From: Gonocerus acuteangulatus
Lineage: Eukaryota > Arthropoda > Insecta > Hemiptera > Coreidae
Assembly (NCBI GenBank): GCA_946811695.1
Contig: OX328126.1
Span: 8,768,361 to 8,832,360, forward strand
Length of the DNA stretch: 64,000 bases
Direction of reading: 5' to 3'
A model generated the notes under the pieces. It did not search any database. It was not told the DNA's origin and saw only the letters and a program-made list of their open reading frames with translations. The position numbers and the translations under genes are program-made. Below, in pieces: positions 32,339 to 44,488 of the stretch (position 1 is the stretch's first letter; each line of letters opens with the position of its first letter).

Positions 32339-33397
32339 TTCAGAATATTTATTATTCTCGTATGGTGTGGCTAGTATCAAGCAAAGAACGGTAAACTTCG
32401 ATTTGTAAAGTTTTAATTTCTTTTGATGCAAGATTGTCAGCTTTCAGAATGAGGGGGCACCTACATTGATCCGATCCGATAGAACAAGAAGAAAAAACAA
32501 CCATATGCATCTCAATGGAGGCGCCAACATTGGTCCCGACTCGATCCGATGGCCACCGATTCTCGGCCGTTAAACTTGTTTCTTTCTAAACCGATTTTGG
32601 ACTGACAACAGATAATGGCACCAACCGACATATTCTGTTTTAAGAAGGTCTACATCCTAACTGATTTCAATGCATTTTTTCAATTCCAATTTTTCTTTTT
32701 TTTGTTTCCTTTGTTTATTAAATCACGTGGAAAGATGTATATAACCATCCAACGTTTATAACCTTCCAATGCTAATAATTTTAAAATATGAATACTAATG
32801 CTCTCTTATTGTAGAGTAAAAGTTAAAAATCAAAATGTTACACTAAGATTTATTTTTTCGGGCCTGATATACTTCCAGAAGATTGATTGGCCTCTCAACT
32901 CCTCCTTCATACCTCCAACATTCAACCTAATCCAAGGTTTCTATGCTTATTAGGTGGTATTTCTTAAATTAATCATTAATTTTCACTTCATTACGAGGTC
33001 ATTACTGTCGAGCTGTGACTAAATCGGATCAGATCGGGTCGGGACCCATGTAGGGACTAACGTCGGCCGTTGTCGATCAAACGAAATCTGATTGGATCGG
33101 GAGAAACACGGGTTCGATGAAGGTTCAGCCTTAGATCGCGAGCATCACGATTCAAAACGAGAAAAAGAAATATTTATATATCAATATCGACCACCATTTC
33201 TCAATTGGAATGGATTGACGTTTACGTTATTATTGGTCATTTTGACCATAACGAGTCATTTACGACCTATACGTTTTTTTCTTTATGATTCTTATGAAAT
33301 ATGCAAGAAAACATTTCAAGGTCAATTTTCTGGGGGTCAATATGGGGGTTATTTTTCCCGACCTCGCATTCGAGAATCATCTGGCCAAAGCATGACC

Positions 33398-33401
<4 letters not shown>
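32339..33401. other. Unassigned sequence
   Basis: No gene recognised. A 100-codon plus frame from 33092 ends in the TA tract and shows no known domain. Several GATCCGAT/GATCGGGTCGGG words recur near 32480-32560 and 33020-33050. Confidence 0.4.
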
Positions 33402-33457
<56 letters not shown>

Positions 33458-33489
33458 TATATATACATATACATACATATATATACATA

Positions 33490-33538
<49 letters not shown>
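33402..33538 (+). repeat. (TA)n microsatellite
   Basis: About 137 bases of TA/TACATA. A short relic of the F4 interior (GCTAACACTATAGTGGGCAGAG) follows at 33541-33640. Confidence 0.95.
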
Positions 33539-33539
<1 letters not shown>

Positions 33540-33640
33540 CCGCTAACACTATAGTGGGCAGAGTTTTATTTTTTGCCTCGAGACGTGGTATGTAGCATTT
33601 CCACAGCAAAGGATTAAACGCGTTAACCAGCAAAATAATT

Positions 33641-34048
33641 CATTCGTCGTAATTTATATTATATTGTAAATGTATAAATATAATAATATACATAATATAA
33701 TATTAATATATTATATTTAAAAACAAAATTCAATCACTACATTATAGGGGAGGGGGTAATTCAGAACCAATTTATTATTTATTTGTATGACCATTATTCT
33801 CGTTATTATTAGCCGTAAACTTCGATTTGTTTTCAGAACATTGGGTTGTTTTATGTTGCATACTCTTGGAGGAAACGAATTAATATTAATAGTTTTTTTG
33901 TCGCATATTAACAACTTAGGGTTTGTTAATATTCTTGGCTAGGTAAATAAGCTGTGTGTTGATAAATTATATTTTAGCGACAACTTAATTAACGGATTAA
34001 ATGTTATTTTTTAAATAATTCATTATTATTTAATTAGAAGGAACTCAC
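33641..34048. other. AT-rich sequence, probable intron
   Basis: Nothing recognised except that it lies just 3' of the candidate exon at 34049-34159 on the minus strand. Confidence 0.4.
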
Positions 34049-34159
34049 CTTTTTCAGTTCTCTGCTTATGTCCGGGTCATCTTGTGCTTTTCTCTTCTCC
34101 AAGATGGGTGCAGGAGCTGCTACAGCTGGTGCACACTGGGCGACCAGGCACACTTCCTC
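34049..34159 (-). CDS. Probable internal exon of a host gene (37 codons)
   Basis: On the minus strand GTGTTTCAG precedes and AAG|GTGAGTTCC follows, both near-consensus splice sites. The 111 bp between them are open only in phase 0 and encode EEVCLVAQ, an Ala/Pro-rich stretch (APAVAAPAPI), then a charged LEKRKAQDDPDISRELKK. The other two minus-strand phases contain stops. GC content is about twice that of the flanks. The charged end could be the start of a helix or coiled coil. The parent gene was not recognised. Neighbouring sequence is repeats only, so the exon would be isolated in long introns. Confidence 0.6.
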
Positions 34160-34263
34160 CTGAAACACAGGTTACAGGGTAACAATATTATTCATGAATA
34201 TCAGTGTTGGGAAATAACCATTTGGAATAATAAAAAAATAATAAGTCATTTATTTGATTCATT

Positions 34264-34403
34264 CAATGACTTACGTTACTTTTTAGCACTTTCCTCCGAA
34301 GGAAAATAGCTATTGAGGTTGCACTCATGACGGAATTTTTGAAAAATTTCTTCGAATCATTATCGATCCTACCTAGTAGACACAGAAAATGACCCCAGTT
34401 AAA

Positions 34404-34456
<53 letters not shown>

Positions 34457-34690
34457 TATATGTGTCCGTTAACACGATACCGGCCAGAGTTTTTGTTTCT
34501 TCCCCACGAAACTTGGTATATAGTATTCCCCAATCAAACGATTGAGCCTTTCTTAGTGAGTGCCTACGTTATATAGAAAGAGTCCATGCAAAATTTCAAA
34601 ATTTTCTGTCGAGCGGCTTGGGCTGGGCGATGATAGGTCAGTGAGTGAGTCAGTGAATGAGTGAGTGCAGCTCCTGCGTGACGGACTTTT
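34264..34690 (+). mobile_element. F4 repeat, internally rearranged short copy
   Basis: Starts TTTTTAGCACTTTCCTCCGAAGG and ends GCAGCTCCTGCGTGACGGACTTTT like full F4 copies, but the middle is replaced: after GATTGAGCC it switches to Helitron A 5' sequence (CTTAGTGAGTGCCTACGTTATATAG, GAGTGAGTGAG). Contains (TA)n at 34410-34452. Confidence 0.75.
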
Positions 34691-34798
34691 ATATATTGAA
34701 TACATAAACGGTACTCAATTAATTTATGACCAACACTGTTTTTATTCGATTACAATTTTCATTCAAATAAATTATTTTTGTTCAATTATGACTAAAAA

Positions 34799-36283
34799 TA
34801 AAAGTCTGTCACGCAGGAGCTGCATAACTAAGCACTTTCCTCAGAATTGGGTAGTGTCGAGTGCATTCCTGAATAATTTGCTTAAAATAACCTATATAGA
34901 TAAATAAAATAAAAACATAAATAACATCTGTTTCAATTAAATTCAAACATAGTACAAAGTAAATCCCCCCCCCCTTCCGATAGACCGATTTAGTTCTTTT
35001 TTACAACACTTCTTCCTTATCAGATTGCCATATTTTTGGAGGGTTAAACCGGGACACATTAATATGGGTTGGGCATACCAGGGGGGGTTGGGAATAAAAA
35101 GAGTACAAATTATAAGCAAAATGGTGAGTTTTAAGCCTAGCAGCTAACGGGAAGGGGGAATCCTAAACTGTTAGTCTACCCAAACCTTAAAAATAAGAAC
35201 GGAACTTTTTTGCTACTTGATTTTCTTAAAAAAATCTCTCAGCCAAATAGTAGTGTCTGGCAGCTGGCAGCGCTGTGCAGGTAGTTCCAGCGTTTTACAG
35301 TTAGATTATTTCTGATTCCTTTGACACTGTGAGCAGTAGTAAAAATGTTAATTGTAGAAAAGTAACCGATTTATAAAAGACTCTTATAAACATGAATTCA
35401 TTACTTTTTACATCTTACAGCCTTTTCCGGGACATTGATAAAACTGGGCGGGACACCGAAACAATTGTAAAATACCGGGACTGTCCCGGTCTAACCGTGA
35501 TGTATGGTAAGCCTATCCTTAGAGTTTTCTAGGTGAGGCAATAATATCCGGAACCCTTGCACAGCCTCCTCGCCTATAACCTTGGTAATGCTCGTAAATA
35601 TAATGGGTGTTTCCAAATAACTTTTTGGAAACATTAACTTTTAAATTTTAACGCCCATTGAATAAAAAGTATGACGGGAACCGTGCTGTAATAAACTGCA
35701 CAACATTGTATAGTAACGTAATTTTAATGAAACATTATCTAACGCAATAAAATAACTACTTATCTGCCGTGACGAAGCACGGGTATTCAGCTAGTAGATA
35801 AATAAAATAAAAACATAAATAACACCTGTTTCAATTCAATCCAAACATAGTACAAAGTAAATCCCCCCCCCCTTCCGATAGACCGATTTAGTTAATTTTT
35901 ACAACACTTCTTTCTTATTAGTTACCCAGGACGTATACCGCGTTTCGTTACAATACAGCAGAAATTACGACCGGTATAAGCAAATTAATAATTTCTGTCC
36001 GGACTAAACTCCCCCTCCTAGTCAACCGATTTAGTTTATTTTTACAAGAAATTTATCTCTTCAGTTGACCACAACAAATACCGAGTTTCGTTGAAATATA
36101 ACAAAAATTATGGCTGGTATTGACAAATAACTACTTTGGCTCCGGAGTAAACCCCCCCTCCGGATGGACCGGTATTGTTGGTTAACGAACTCGTTCAATC
36201 GTTTGATGGAAGAATACTATATACCAAGTTTTGTGGCGAAAAAACAAAAACTCTGGCCTGTATCGTGTTAACGGACACATATA

Positions 36284-36352
<69 letters not shown>

Positions 36353-36478
36353 TTTAACTGGGGTCATTTTCGGTGTCTACTAGGTAGGATCGATAAAGAT
36401 TCGAAGAAATTTTTCAAAAATTCCGTCACGTTTGCAACCTCAATAGCTACATTCCTTTGGAGGAAAGTGCTAAAAACA
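34799..36478 (-). mobile_element. F4 repeat, minus strand, with insertion
   Basis: From AAAAGTCTGTCACGCAGGAGC (34799) to GGAGGAAAGTGCTAAAA (36478). About 90 bp (TAGATAAATAAAATAAAAAC to CCGATAGACCGATTTAG) occur both at 34895-34990 and 35795-35895, bracketing roughly 800 bp of other DNA that includes a Helitron A piece. Internal degenerate units of about 120 bp (AAACTCGGTATT-type, CTCCGGA-type) and a (TA)n tract at 36284-36348. Confidence 0.75.
35497..35794 (+). mobile_element. Helitron family A, 3' half
   Basis: Ends CTGCCGTGACGAAGCACGGGTATTCAGCTAG then T, with the terminal hairpin CCGTG / CACGG. The 5' part is missing. Confidence 0.8.
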
Positions 36479-36564
36479 TGGTTCTAGCAGTTTTTTTTTT
36501 TTTAGCTTCGCCGCTTCTTGAAAGCATTTCTGGACCCGTGTTGATAAAAACGCTCAGAATCTAA

Positions 36565-36735
36565 TCTGTATATATAAAAATCACGTGTTCTGTTTGTTTG
36601 TTCCTTATACAAATCCACATCGTTTGACTGATATTGACCAAACTTCGCACATAGATACGTCTTGATCCGGGAAATCTCGTAGGCTAGCTCAAAATCTTCT
36701 AGGATTCATAGTTTGGAAGTAACGAGTTCGAAACT
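36565..36735 (+). mobile_element. Helitron family B, 5' fragment
   Basis: TCTGTATATATAAAAATCACGTG leader and one TACAAATCCACATCG unit; no CTAG end. Confidence 0.7.
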
Positions 36736-37568
36736 GTCATATACAGAAGAGTTTATAGTCAGAAATCGGCATTTTCTTTCCAGTGTTGCCCCTCCTTCTA
36801 AGAAGAAGTGCAATAAAAAAACGTTTTTTTGTTTATCTAAATAGTAGGTTTATATTCTCAGAGTTTGGACAAATATCATATAAGATATCATATAATAAAA
36901 TATCATATTTTTTAAGATTAATTTCCTTAATATCAGATCAGTTTTCTTCATATCAAATCAATTTTCATTTGATTGCCTAGGGCAACACTGCTCTAACCAG
37001 AATATAGACTAATATCGTATAAATAAGTATATCATAAAAATGTTCTGTATTTATCTAATCATAATTTGGACTAATATAATATAATTAAGTGGTCATGTTT
37101 CTATTCAGAACTATAATAATTTCAAAACTTTTGTTGAGAGGTAGTTTTTTCTCTTTAGTAAAGGAAGGTTGCAATGTCGGTTATAGTATTCGGTTGAATA
37201 ATCTCTCACTCGCTTTTCTGTTAAATGAATATGTTTGTACTGGTATTTGATGGAGAGGGTTTTAGTATGTGGAAAAACACTTAACTTTTTTTTTTAAACT
37301 GATGAGGTGTGTAAATGTCATTGAAAAGGCAAAGGAGACCAAAGTTGGTGAAGATTGGGATCAGCAAGATCAAATAAACAGTTTGAATTTCTTTGTGATT
37401 TGACAACAGCCTAAGACATAATTCAGAAATTTGATAGATTATACCTAAAGGAATCAACAGCATAGTAAATTGTACATAGAAACTTCAGATTATGTTAAAA
37501 AAATAAAATTCAAACAACTGAAATGAAACAATCAGTTTATCTGGACATGTTATAAATTTATAAAACTT
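36736..37568. other. Unassigned sequence
   Basis: Contains TATCATAT-rich DNA. The last 200 bp may be decayed upstream Copia sequence but no convincing protein match was seen. Confidence 0.35.
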
Positions 37569-38713
37569 GTATTGTAAAATGGACCGTGTCCCTTTGGAAA
37601 ACAATAAGAACAAGGCTAAAAGTATTTTGGAATTGTTTACACTGATGTGGACCTTTTTTTAACTATGAGTCTCAAAGGTAAAAAATATTTTGTTTCATTT
37701 ATAGATGATTATAGTAAGATTGCCCTCATGTTAATTTCTTCATAATTGTTCAGTATTGTTTATTGTTATTTAAGTGTTTAGTGATGAATTCCCTTTGTCG
37801 CGGTCTCACTGATGTATAAATAAATAAATAGTAAGATTGCTAGGATTTAAACTATTAAACCTAAAACAGAAGTTTTTCATTCCTTTGTTCAATAAGTAAA
37901 TGAGGTTGAAAACTTAGGAAATTGGTATTATGAGGTGTGACATTGGTAAGGAATATTAAATAGTAAGAATTATGACTACCAAAAAAATGGGTATCAAAAT
38001 TAATCCCTGCCCCATGAATTCATGAGTTAAACGGTGTGATTTACTAGAACAATTATGAATATATCTCATTGCTTACTGGCAGAAGATATTGTAGAAAAAA
38101 ATGTTGGCCAGAAATGGTATGTGCAGCAACTTATTTGAAAAATCCCTCTTTAGCTAACACCATTGACAATAAAATACCCTATGAAATCTGTTTTGGAAAG
38201 AAACCAGATGCTTCTAACTTTAATTTATATGGTAGTAAAAATTTTGTTAGGAAACCAGAACAAATAATAACTTCTAAATGGGATAAAAAGGTGAATATGT
38301 GCATTTTAATCGAGTATAGTGAAGTGGGATATAAAGTAATTTTGAATAATAAAATCATTGTCGCTAGGCATGTTGATGTTATCCAAGAAAACATAAGCTG
38401 TATTGGATTGGCTGAGGGCGAATCTGATAAAGTTCAAGCGATTGTGATTTTTGGGATAGAGAAATAGATAGTTTGAAACAAAATAATGCTTGAGATTTTG
38501 TTGAAATAAGGAAGTTGAAGATATCAAATGGGTCTAAATGTTGAACAGATGGATGTAGAGACTATATTCTTAAATGATCATTTAGAAGGAAAATCCACCA
38601 CTGGTTTTCTTATTAGGTTATTTGGTAATGTATTATACTGGAAATCGAGAAAGAAAAAAGATGGTACAGAAGAGTCTCCATATGCAGAATATGTAGCTTT
38701 AAGTGAAGTTTAA
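37569..38713 (+). pseudogene. Ty1/Copia retrotransposon pol relic
   Basis: Plus-strand pieces in order: end of the GAG-pre-integrase region (KMDRVPLENNKNKAKSILEL), integrase core (YTDVDLFLTMSLKGKKYFVS with FIDDYSKIA), later CDIGKEYLNSKNYD, then a clean 132-codon frame (38069-38464) with WPEMVCAATYLKN, PYEICFGKKPD, SKWDKKVNMCILIEYSE and IIVARHVD, the integrase C-terminal signature of Copia elements. At 38528 GLNVEQMDVETIFLND, the start of the reverse transcriptase, joins directly to STTGFLIRLFGNV and AEYVALSEV of RNase H, so nearly the whole RT is deleted. Many stops and frameshifts. It would have encoded the integration and copying enzymes. Confidence 0.88.
37724..37827 (+). mobile_element. 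LINE 3' tail inserted in Copia, 13-bp target duplication
   Basis: A 104-bp insert ending GTCTCACTGATGTATAAATA plus an ATAA repeat, flanked by perfect duplications ATAGTAAGATTGC (37711-37723 and 37828-37840). It splits the Copia integrase right after DDYSKIA. Extreme 5' truncation and a short A/T tail are typical of Jockey/CR1-type LINE insertion. Confidence 0.85.
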
Positions 38714-39324
38714 ACTTCCAAAAAGATAGAACTTTTTGTTTTAAACATAAAGATTTTTTTAAACATTAAAAACTCCTTTGTGAACAATGTCATTTTGTAA
38801 AGGACTTAAATTTATGAACTTGAAATTAATTCTCTCACATACATATGCAAATATTATTAAAATATTATATTAAATGTTGTTATATTTAACTTATTGTTTT
38901 ATTCGCATATAGATAGATGTACATAATAAATTATATACATGTTTATAATCATACAAATGAATGTAAATAAATGAATTAATTTTCACCACATTTTGAAACA
39001 TTATTTTATTATTATAAGAGCTGTATGGTTTAGCAACCCTATTAATTTGGGCAGCCTCACTTTAATTTTTTTTAAAATAAAGTTATTCTTCTTATAATAT
39101 TTCTTTTGCATGCTATATTTTTGCAGATAAATTAATGTATTAAAATATTATTTTTATAAGAAGAGGAAGTCACGTGAATTGTGGTGTTCTAATAAATGAA
39201 TAAGTAATTAAATTTTCCATGCAATTTTTTATTAATTTAATATCCATAATAATTTAATCATTATATTCTGCCATATGCTTCCTTTTGTCTGGGATAGTTA
39301 TATCCTCTGACTGTCACCATTTAG
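38714..39324. other. AT-rich sequence, nothing recognised
   Basis: May include the non-coding 3' end of the Copia relic. No LTR identified. Confidence 0.4.
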
Positions 39325-40045
39325 TCGGATAGCTGGTAACGCACATTTCATGAAGTGTTTTATGCACCTTGGAATTTTGGTGTATTGCATGTCGTGGATA
39401 GGTGAGGCATATATGTGTATCCTGGACATACCTTGGAACACCAGGTACTGCACATAAGGGAAAGGTGTTAAAAAAATATGTCACTAAAATGGTATTTTAT
39501 TCAGAAGCCAACAATCTTTAATGTATAATTAAGGCAAGTTGCTTTATTTCTAGAACAGCCACAACTGTCCTGTCCAGATGATTGGTGCTCTCTCACTCTT
39601 ACGGTTACACGCACTGCATTGCAGTCTATCATCGGCTGAATTTATTTTCATGTCTGCTGATTACTAAACCTCACAAAAAGTGTCTGCCCTTTTGTAATTA
39701 TTTTCAATTATGGTGTTTAAATAGCAGTGTGAAGAAGAGACTTCATTTAATATTACAAAAAACCCACTTCAGTTTTGTTTTTATATGTATCCCACTTAAA
39801 AGTGTCTACCTTATATATTATTCATTATAGAATTGCCTTAATTTTACATTAAAGAATTATGGCTTCTGAATAAAACACTATTTTTGGCCCATAGTTTGTT
39901 ACTGATTACCATGCGCAGTACCAGGTGTTTCAAGGTATGTCCAGCAACCACATACTTAACTTTTTATCTACACTAGAGACCCACTATAGCACAATTTCAA
40001 GGCACATAAAACACTTGAAAAGTGTGTTACCAGCTCTTGGACTAC
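39325..40045. mobile_element. Long-TIR foldback F7, complete
   Basis: Arms of about 205 bp (39328-39538 and 39829-40036), for example CTGGACATACCTTGGAACAC and its complement, surround a 290-bp spacer. The frame at 39582-39830 lies in the spacer but has no known domain. The F7 relative at 5967-6390 keeps the spacer words AGTGTCTGCCCTT and ACTTCATTTAATATT. Confidence 0.8.
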
Positions 40046-40904
40046 ATGTTTAAATACGGTTGCAATTCTGGTAAAAATATTGTTGCTCGCCAAGTCAATG
40101 TCGTTATTGAAATTCCCAAATACCTTTAATTCATTGTTGTCCATAACTGCAAGAAAAATATCTTAAATTTGTTTTTATTCTTAGAGGCCCCTATTTCCTA
40201 TGATAGAAGGACTATCCTTATAGAAGAGCCCATGAACCATAAAATTTGAAACAGAAGCTTTAAAAGAAAGGACTATTAACAAACTATGTTTTTAAAACTT
40301 TCCTTTTGGCATAAATAACATACACCCTGCACGACTTACCTACTTTTTCATTCATAAAAAAAACTCAGTTACGGATTATTACATGAACAGGTAAACAATA
40401 TAACATATTAATATTATATTTGCGCAAGGTTGAGGTTTTAGCTTTAGATGCGAAGCCCTTAAAATAAATAAATATTATATTTAAAAAAAAATCAATGAAA
40501 ATAAAGAATATAGTTTCAGTTGTAGGTTATTACAACTTATAACTAATCATAACCTTAATTAAATGCCTCATTTGTATTGCTATTTTTTATGAATATTTAT
40601 TTATGGACCACATATTTTTTTTTCTTTAAAAAAATTAAACACAGGGAGTTTGGTTTGGATTTTCTTTAAAACGGTATTGCAATTAAATTATTTGGAATCA
40701 TTTAATTGTAATACCATTTTAAAAGTAAGGGTACTTTTTAAAATAAGGGTACTTTTTAAAAAATAAGGATTCATTTATTTTCCACCCCACTTTCTCTTAA
40801 AAAAATGGAAAATAAATTTTTCAGCCGAGCTCTCAATTTATTATCTTATATTCTCATAATTTGGACAAATATAATATAATCATTCATTTTTTTAAATATA
40901 TAAT
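40046..40904. other. AT-rich sequence, nothing recognised
   Basis: No gene. Short direct repeats of AAGGGTACTTTTTAAAATAA near 40725-40765. Confidence 0.45.
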
Positions 40905-41033
40905 ATAAAGTAGGCGTACCATGGAAGCTGGGTTACAACTATTTAATATGAAGCATGTGTAGCATGGTAAGCCCGGCTACAGATATTTAATATAAAGTAG
41001 GTGTAGCATTGCACACCGGGTAACAGCTAGTTT
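40905..41033 (+). repeat. Three tandem Helitron B 3' ends
   Basis: About 40-bp units AAAGTAGGCGTACCATGG-AAGCTGGGTTACAACTATTTAATAT, repeated three times with decay; the last ends GTAGCATTGCACACCGGGTAACAGCTAG then T. Only the terminator region is present. Confidence 0.8.
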
Positions 41034-41550
41034 CCAATAAATTACCTTGAAGCACTTTGGGGCCACCCTGTATATATATTTATTGAAATTTATATTTTGA
41101 CCATAGTTACTAAATATAAGGGCTAATTAAATTCACATGATATAATCAATTTTCATGGAACTTGGGCATGAAACTCCTAGTCAAATATAGACTTAGTTCT
41201 TTAATATGTTCGGTTTGAAAATGCCATTCTCGTGAAATTTAATCTATTTGAATAAACCTATTCCTAGAAAACTCAACTAAATTACCATGTACCTATTTCC
41301 TGCTACCTATATCCGTCCCGTTGCTAATCCACCGTGGGAATATAGCCTGTCATACATTGTGATATATAATATATTCTGGCGAACTACTGGGAATTCAGAT
41401 TAGTCTGCATATATTATCCTTACATTAGGCCTTGCTCGAAGCATGTAGGGAGTTTGGCATCATATCATAACGCCTCTTCATCCTCATGACAAGGGGAAGG
41501 ACACAAATAATTAGTAATATTAGTATCAGGTCATCATACCATATGTAATG
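41034..41550. other. Unassigned sequence
   Basis: Nothing recognised. Confidence 0.4.
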
Positions 41551-42582
41551 TTGCTTTTAGCACTTTCCTCCGAAGGAAAGTAGCTATTGAGGTTGCACTC
41601 ATGACGGAATTTCTGAAACATTTCTTCGAATCTTCATCGATCCTAACTAGTAGACACCAAAAATGACCCTCGCTCAAATTTATATATGTCTATATATATG
41701 CATATATATAAATGTGTCTGTTAACACGATAGCGGCCAGAGTTCTTGTTTTTTCCTCACGAAACTTGGTATATAGCGTTCAATTAGCAAACGATTGAACC
41801 AATTCGTTAACCACCAAAATCGGTCCACCAGGAGGGGGGTTTACCCCGGACCTAAAACACTAATTTGACCGTGCCAGCCGTAGTTTTTGTTATATTTCAA
41901 CGAAACTCGGTATTCGTTATGTTGATCTAAGGAGAGACATAGTTGTAAAAATAAACTAAATCGGTTTATTTCGAGGGGGGGGGGGTGTTACTCCGGACCT
42001 AAAGTACTAATATACTCATACTGGTCGTAATTTCTGCTGTATTGTAACGAAACGCGGTATACGTCATGGGCATCTCAGGAGAAAGAAGTGAGGTAAAAAT
42101 GAAGTAAATCGGTCGATTGGAAAGGAGGGTTTACTTTAAACTCTGTTTCATTAGAATTAGCCGGCCAGACGTAGGTTCTTAAAGGCGCCGCGAGGAGCAC
42201 TATCTCCCACTAGGGGGACTGTATCCTGTTCCTGCGTCAGATCAAAAGACGGAAAATGAAGTTTCTGTGTATTTATTAAGTAGTACAGTATCATGTATTA
42301 ACATAACGCTGGAAGCAAATTACTTACAAAATTAATAATTGAACAGTTCTTATAAGAAATGTAAATGAGCAGAACTATTCACTATTTTTTTTTTAATTTT
42401 TTAATTTTTTTTTTACGGCGCATCGACAAATCGTGGCCATTAGCGCCGATATTCACTATTTTATTTATATTTTATTTATATAGTAGATTTACAGCAAATT
42501 ATTCAGAAATATAGTCTTCACTACAGAAATTCTGAGGAATGTGCTTAGTTATGCAGCTCCTGCGTGACGGACTTTTAAATAT
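41551..42582 (+). mobile_element. F4 repeat, near full length
   Basis: Starts TTTTAGCACTTTCCTCCGAAGG, then GTAGCTATTGAGGTTGCACTC, an internal TA stretch, TGTTAACACGATAGCGGCCAG, and about four degenerate units of 120 bp (CGAAACTCGGTATTCG, TAAATCGGT, GTTACTCCGGACC), ending TGAGGAATGTGCTTAGTTATG and GCAGCTCCTGCGTGACGGAC. The inner motif AGCACTTTCCTC recurs inverted near the other end. Non-coding; class unknown, though the internal units resemble those of Helitron B in style. A SINE1 tail lies inside. Confidence 0.75.
42384..42452 (-). mobile_element. SINE1, 3' tail only
   Basis: Minus strand TCGGCGCTAATGGCCACGAT through GATGCGCCGTAAAA and an A/T tail, a 5'-truncated SINE1 inside F4. Confidence 0.8.
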
Positions 42583-42699
42583 TGTGTATGTTCATGTTCC
42601 GTCCTTTTCAATTTATTCTTGATTACATTTATTATAGTATTTAATACACTTCTATTTTTTATGTTTGGTTGGTGAATTATTAATTCTCTTTATAGTGTA

Positions 42700-43165
42700 C
42701 TAGCTGAATGCCCGTGCTTCGTCACGGCCGATAAGTAGTTATTTTATTGTGTTAAATAATGTATCAGCAAAATTAACGATATTACATAATTTTGTGGAGT
42801 TTATTGTAGCACGGTTCCCGTCATACTATATGTTCTTCATCAATTGATAAGTAATCAAAGTATAATGTTTCTTGTCATTGGGGCACAACAAACAGATAAC
42901 GTAGAGATAACCCGTTATCTATAGGTTACCAGTAACAGCATATTAACCAACACAGGTTAAAATTCGTTTCAATAATAAATGTACGTTAAAATTTAAAAAT
43001 TTATGTTTCCAAGATGTCATTTGGAAACACCAATTATATTTGTAAGCATTAACAATAAGTGTTCTGACTGGGGATGCTGATGGGTGAGGAGGCTGTGCAA
43101 GGGTTCGGGATATTATTACCTCGGATGCTGATTGATATGCAAGTATCCATAACACTTTAAACGTA
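42700..43165 (-). mobile_element. Helitron family A, 5' truncated
   Basis: CTAG at 42700-42703 then GCTGAATGCCCGTGCTTCGTCACGG hairpin and family A body of the same subfamily as 2642-2990. The 5' TC end is missing. Confidence 0.8.
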
Positions 43166-43199
43166 TTGCGGCTATAGTATTCATAACCTCTTAAAAAAA

Positions 43200-43589
43200 T
43201 CTATATATGTATTCCTTATACAAATCCACACGGTTTGTCCGATTTTGACCAAACTTGGCACACAGGTAGATCTTGATCCGGGGAGTGTCGTAAGCTAAGA
43301 CAAAAATGTCTACGACCTATCTGTCTCTATGTTTGTTTCGTATACGAATCCACACAGTTCCACCGATTTTGATCAAACTTGGCACACATGTAGGTCTTGA
43401 TTCGTGGAGAGTTACAGGTTAAAATCGCCTAGGACTCACAGTTTGGAGGTCACGGGTTCGAACCTAAGAACCTAAATAGTTACAGATTTGCGTTATTAGA
43501 TTTTAATATTACTTATTTGGTTTCTAATATATTTTTGCTTTTCTTGAGGGAGAAAGTAGGTGTAGCATGGAACGCCGGGTAACAACTAG
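43200..43589 (+). mobile_element. Helitron family B, short copy
   Basis: TCTATATATG start, two internal units, and end GTAGCATGGAACGCCGGGTAACAACTAG then T. Confidence 0.75.
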
Positions 43590-43854
43590 TTTAATATAAA
43601 TTCTTTTTTTTTCTCTAGCCTAAAGATTCTAATCAAAGTCTAAATCCACTAACCTACAGAATACCCGACAACTACTAACCACTAGATAGTTGCTAGATTT
43701 AGAAGCATGCTAAGACCTCCTGGGATGTTTGCTGTTTGCTAACCACGTCTCGGAGGATAAGTCCTGCTAATGAAAAGCCCAGTTCAATCAGCAGAGTCCG
43801 AGGCCAATTAGTCCATCTCAATCAGTGCAGGTCTAACTGGTTTACAACTAAATC

Positions 43855-44093
43855 ACACATCGACACTCCTCAGATTAAGATCTACATGTGTACCGAGTTT
43901 AGTCAAAATCGGACGAACGGTGTGGATTTGTATGAGGGACAAACAAACAGACAAACAGCTGGTAGACGTTTTTGACCTAGCCTAGGAGATTTCTCCTATC
44001 AAGACCAACCATTATTCCAAGTTTGATCAAAATCGGTCAAACGGTGTAGATTTGTATAAGGAACAAACAAACAGAAAAACAGACAGACACGTG

Positions 44094-44097
<4 letters not shown>
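43855..44097 (-). mobile_element. Helitron family B, 5' part
   Basis: Minus-strand leader AAAATCACGTGTCTGTCTG (ending at 44097) and two internal units; the CTAG end is missing. Confidence 0.75.

Positions 44098-44145
<48 letters not shown>
44098..44145 (+). repeat. (TA)n microsatellite
   Basis: TA tract between a Helitron B 5' end and a SINE2. Confidence 0.95.
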
Positions 44146-44151
<6 letters not shown>

Positions 44152-44488
44152 CAGTCCCGTAACAGGCCACGAGGGCCCAGAGGGGCAGATACTGTAGAGG
44201 TATCTGATTCTTGACCATACGGCACACTAGGGAGATAGTGTGGTCAATACTATGCTCCGGCCGCCTGATTTTCCCCTTGGCTGCTTCGACTGCTAATCAT
44301 TAGCACCCAAGGTACCCATTATTAATTAAATTAATTAAAGGCTGGGTGAGCCTAGGGACGATCTGGGACCCCAAATCCAATCCTCGAACGGCAGCACTAG
44401 AAGAAAAAATCTTTAGTGCGCGCTCGGGTTTTGAACCTGGTCCTCCAGTTCATTAGTCGAGTGCTCTACCACTGAGCTAACCTCGCGC

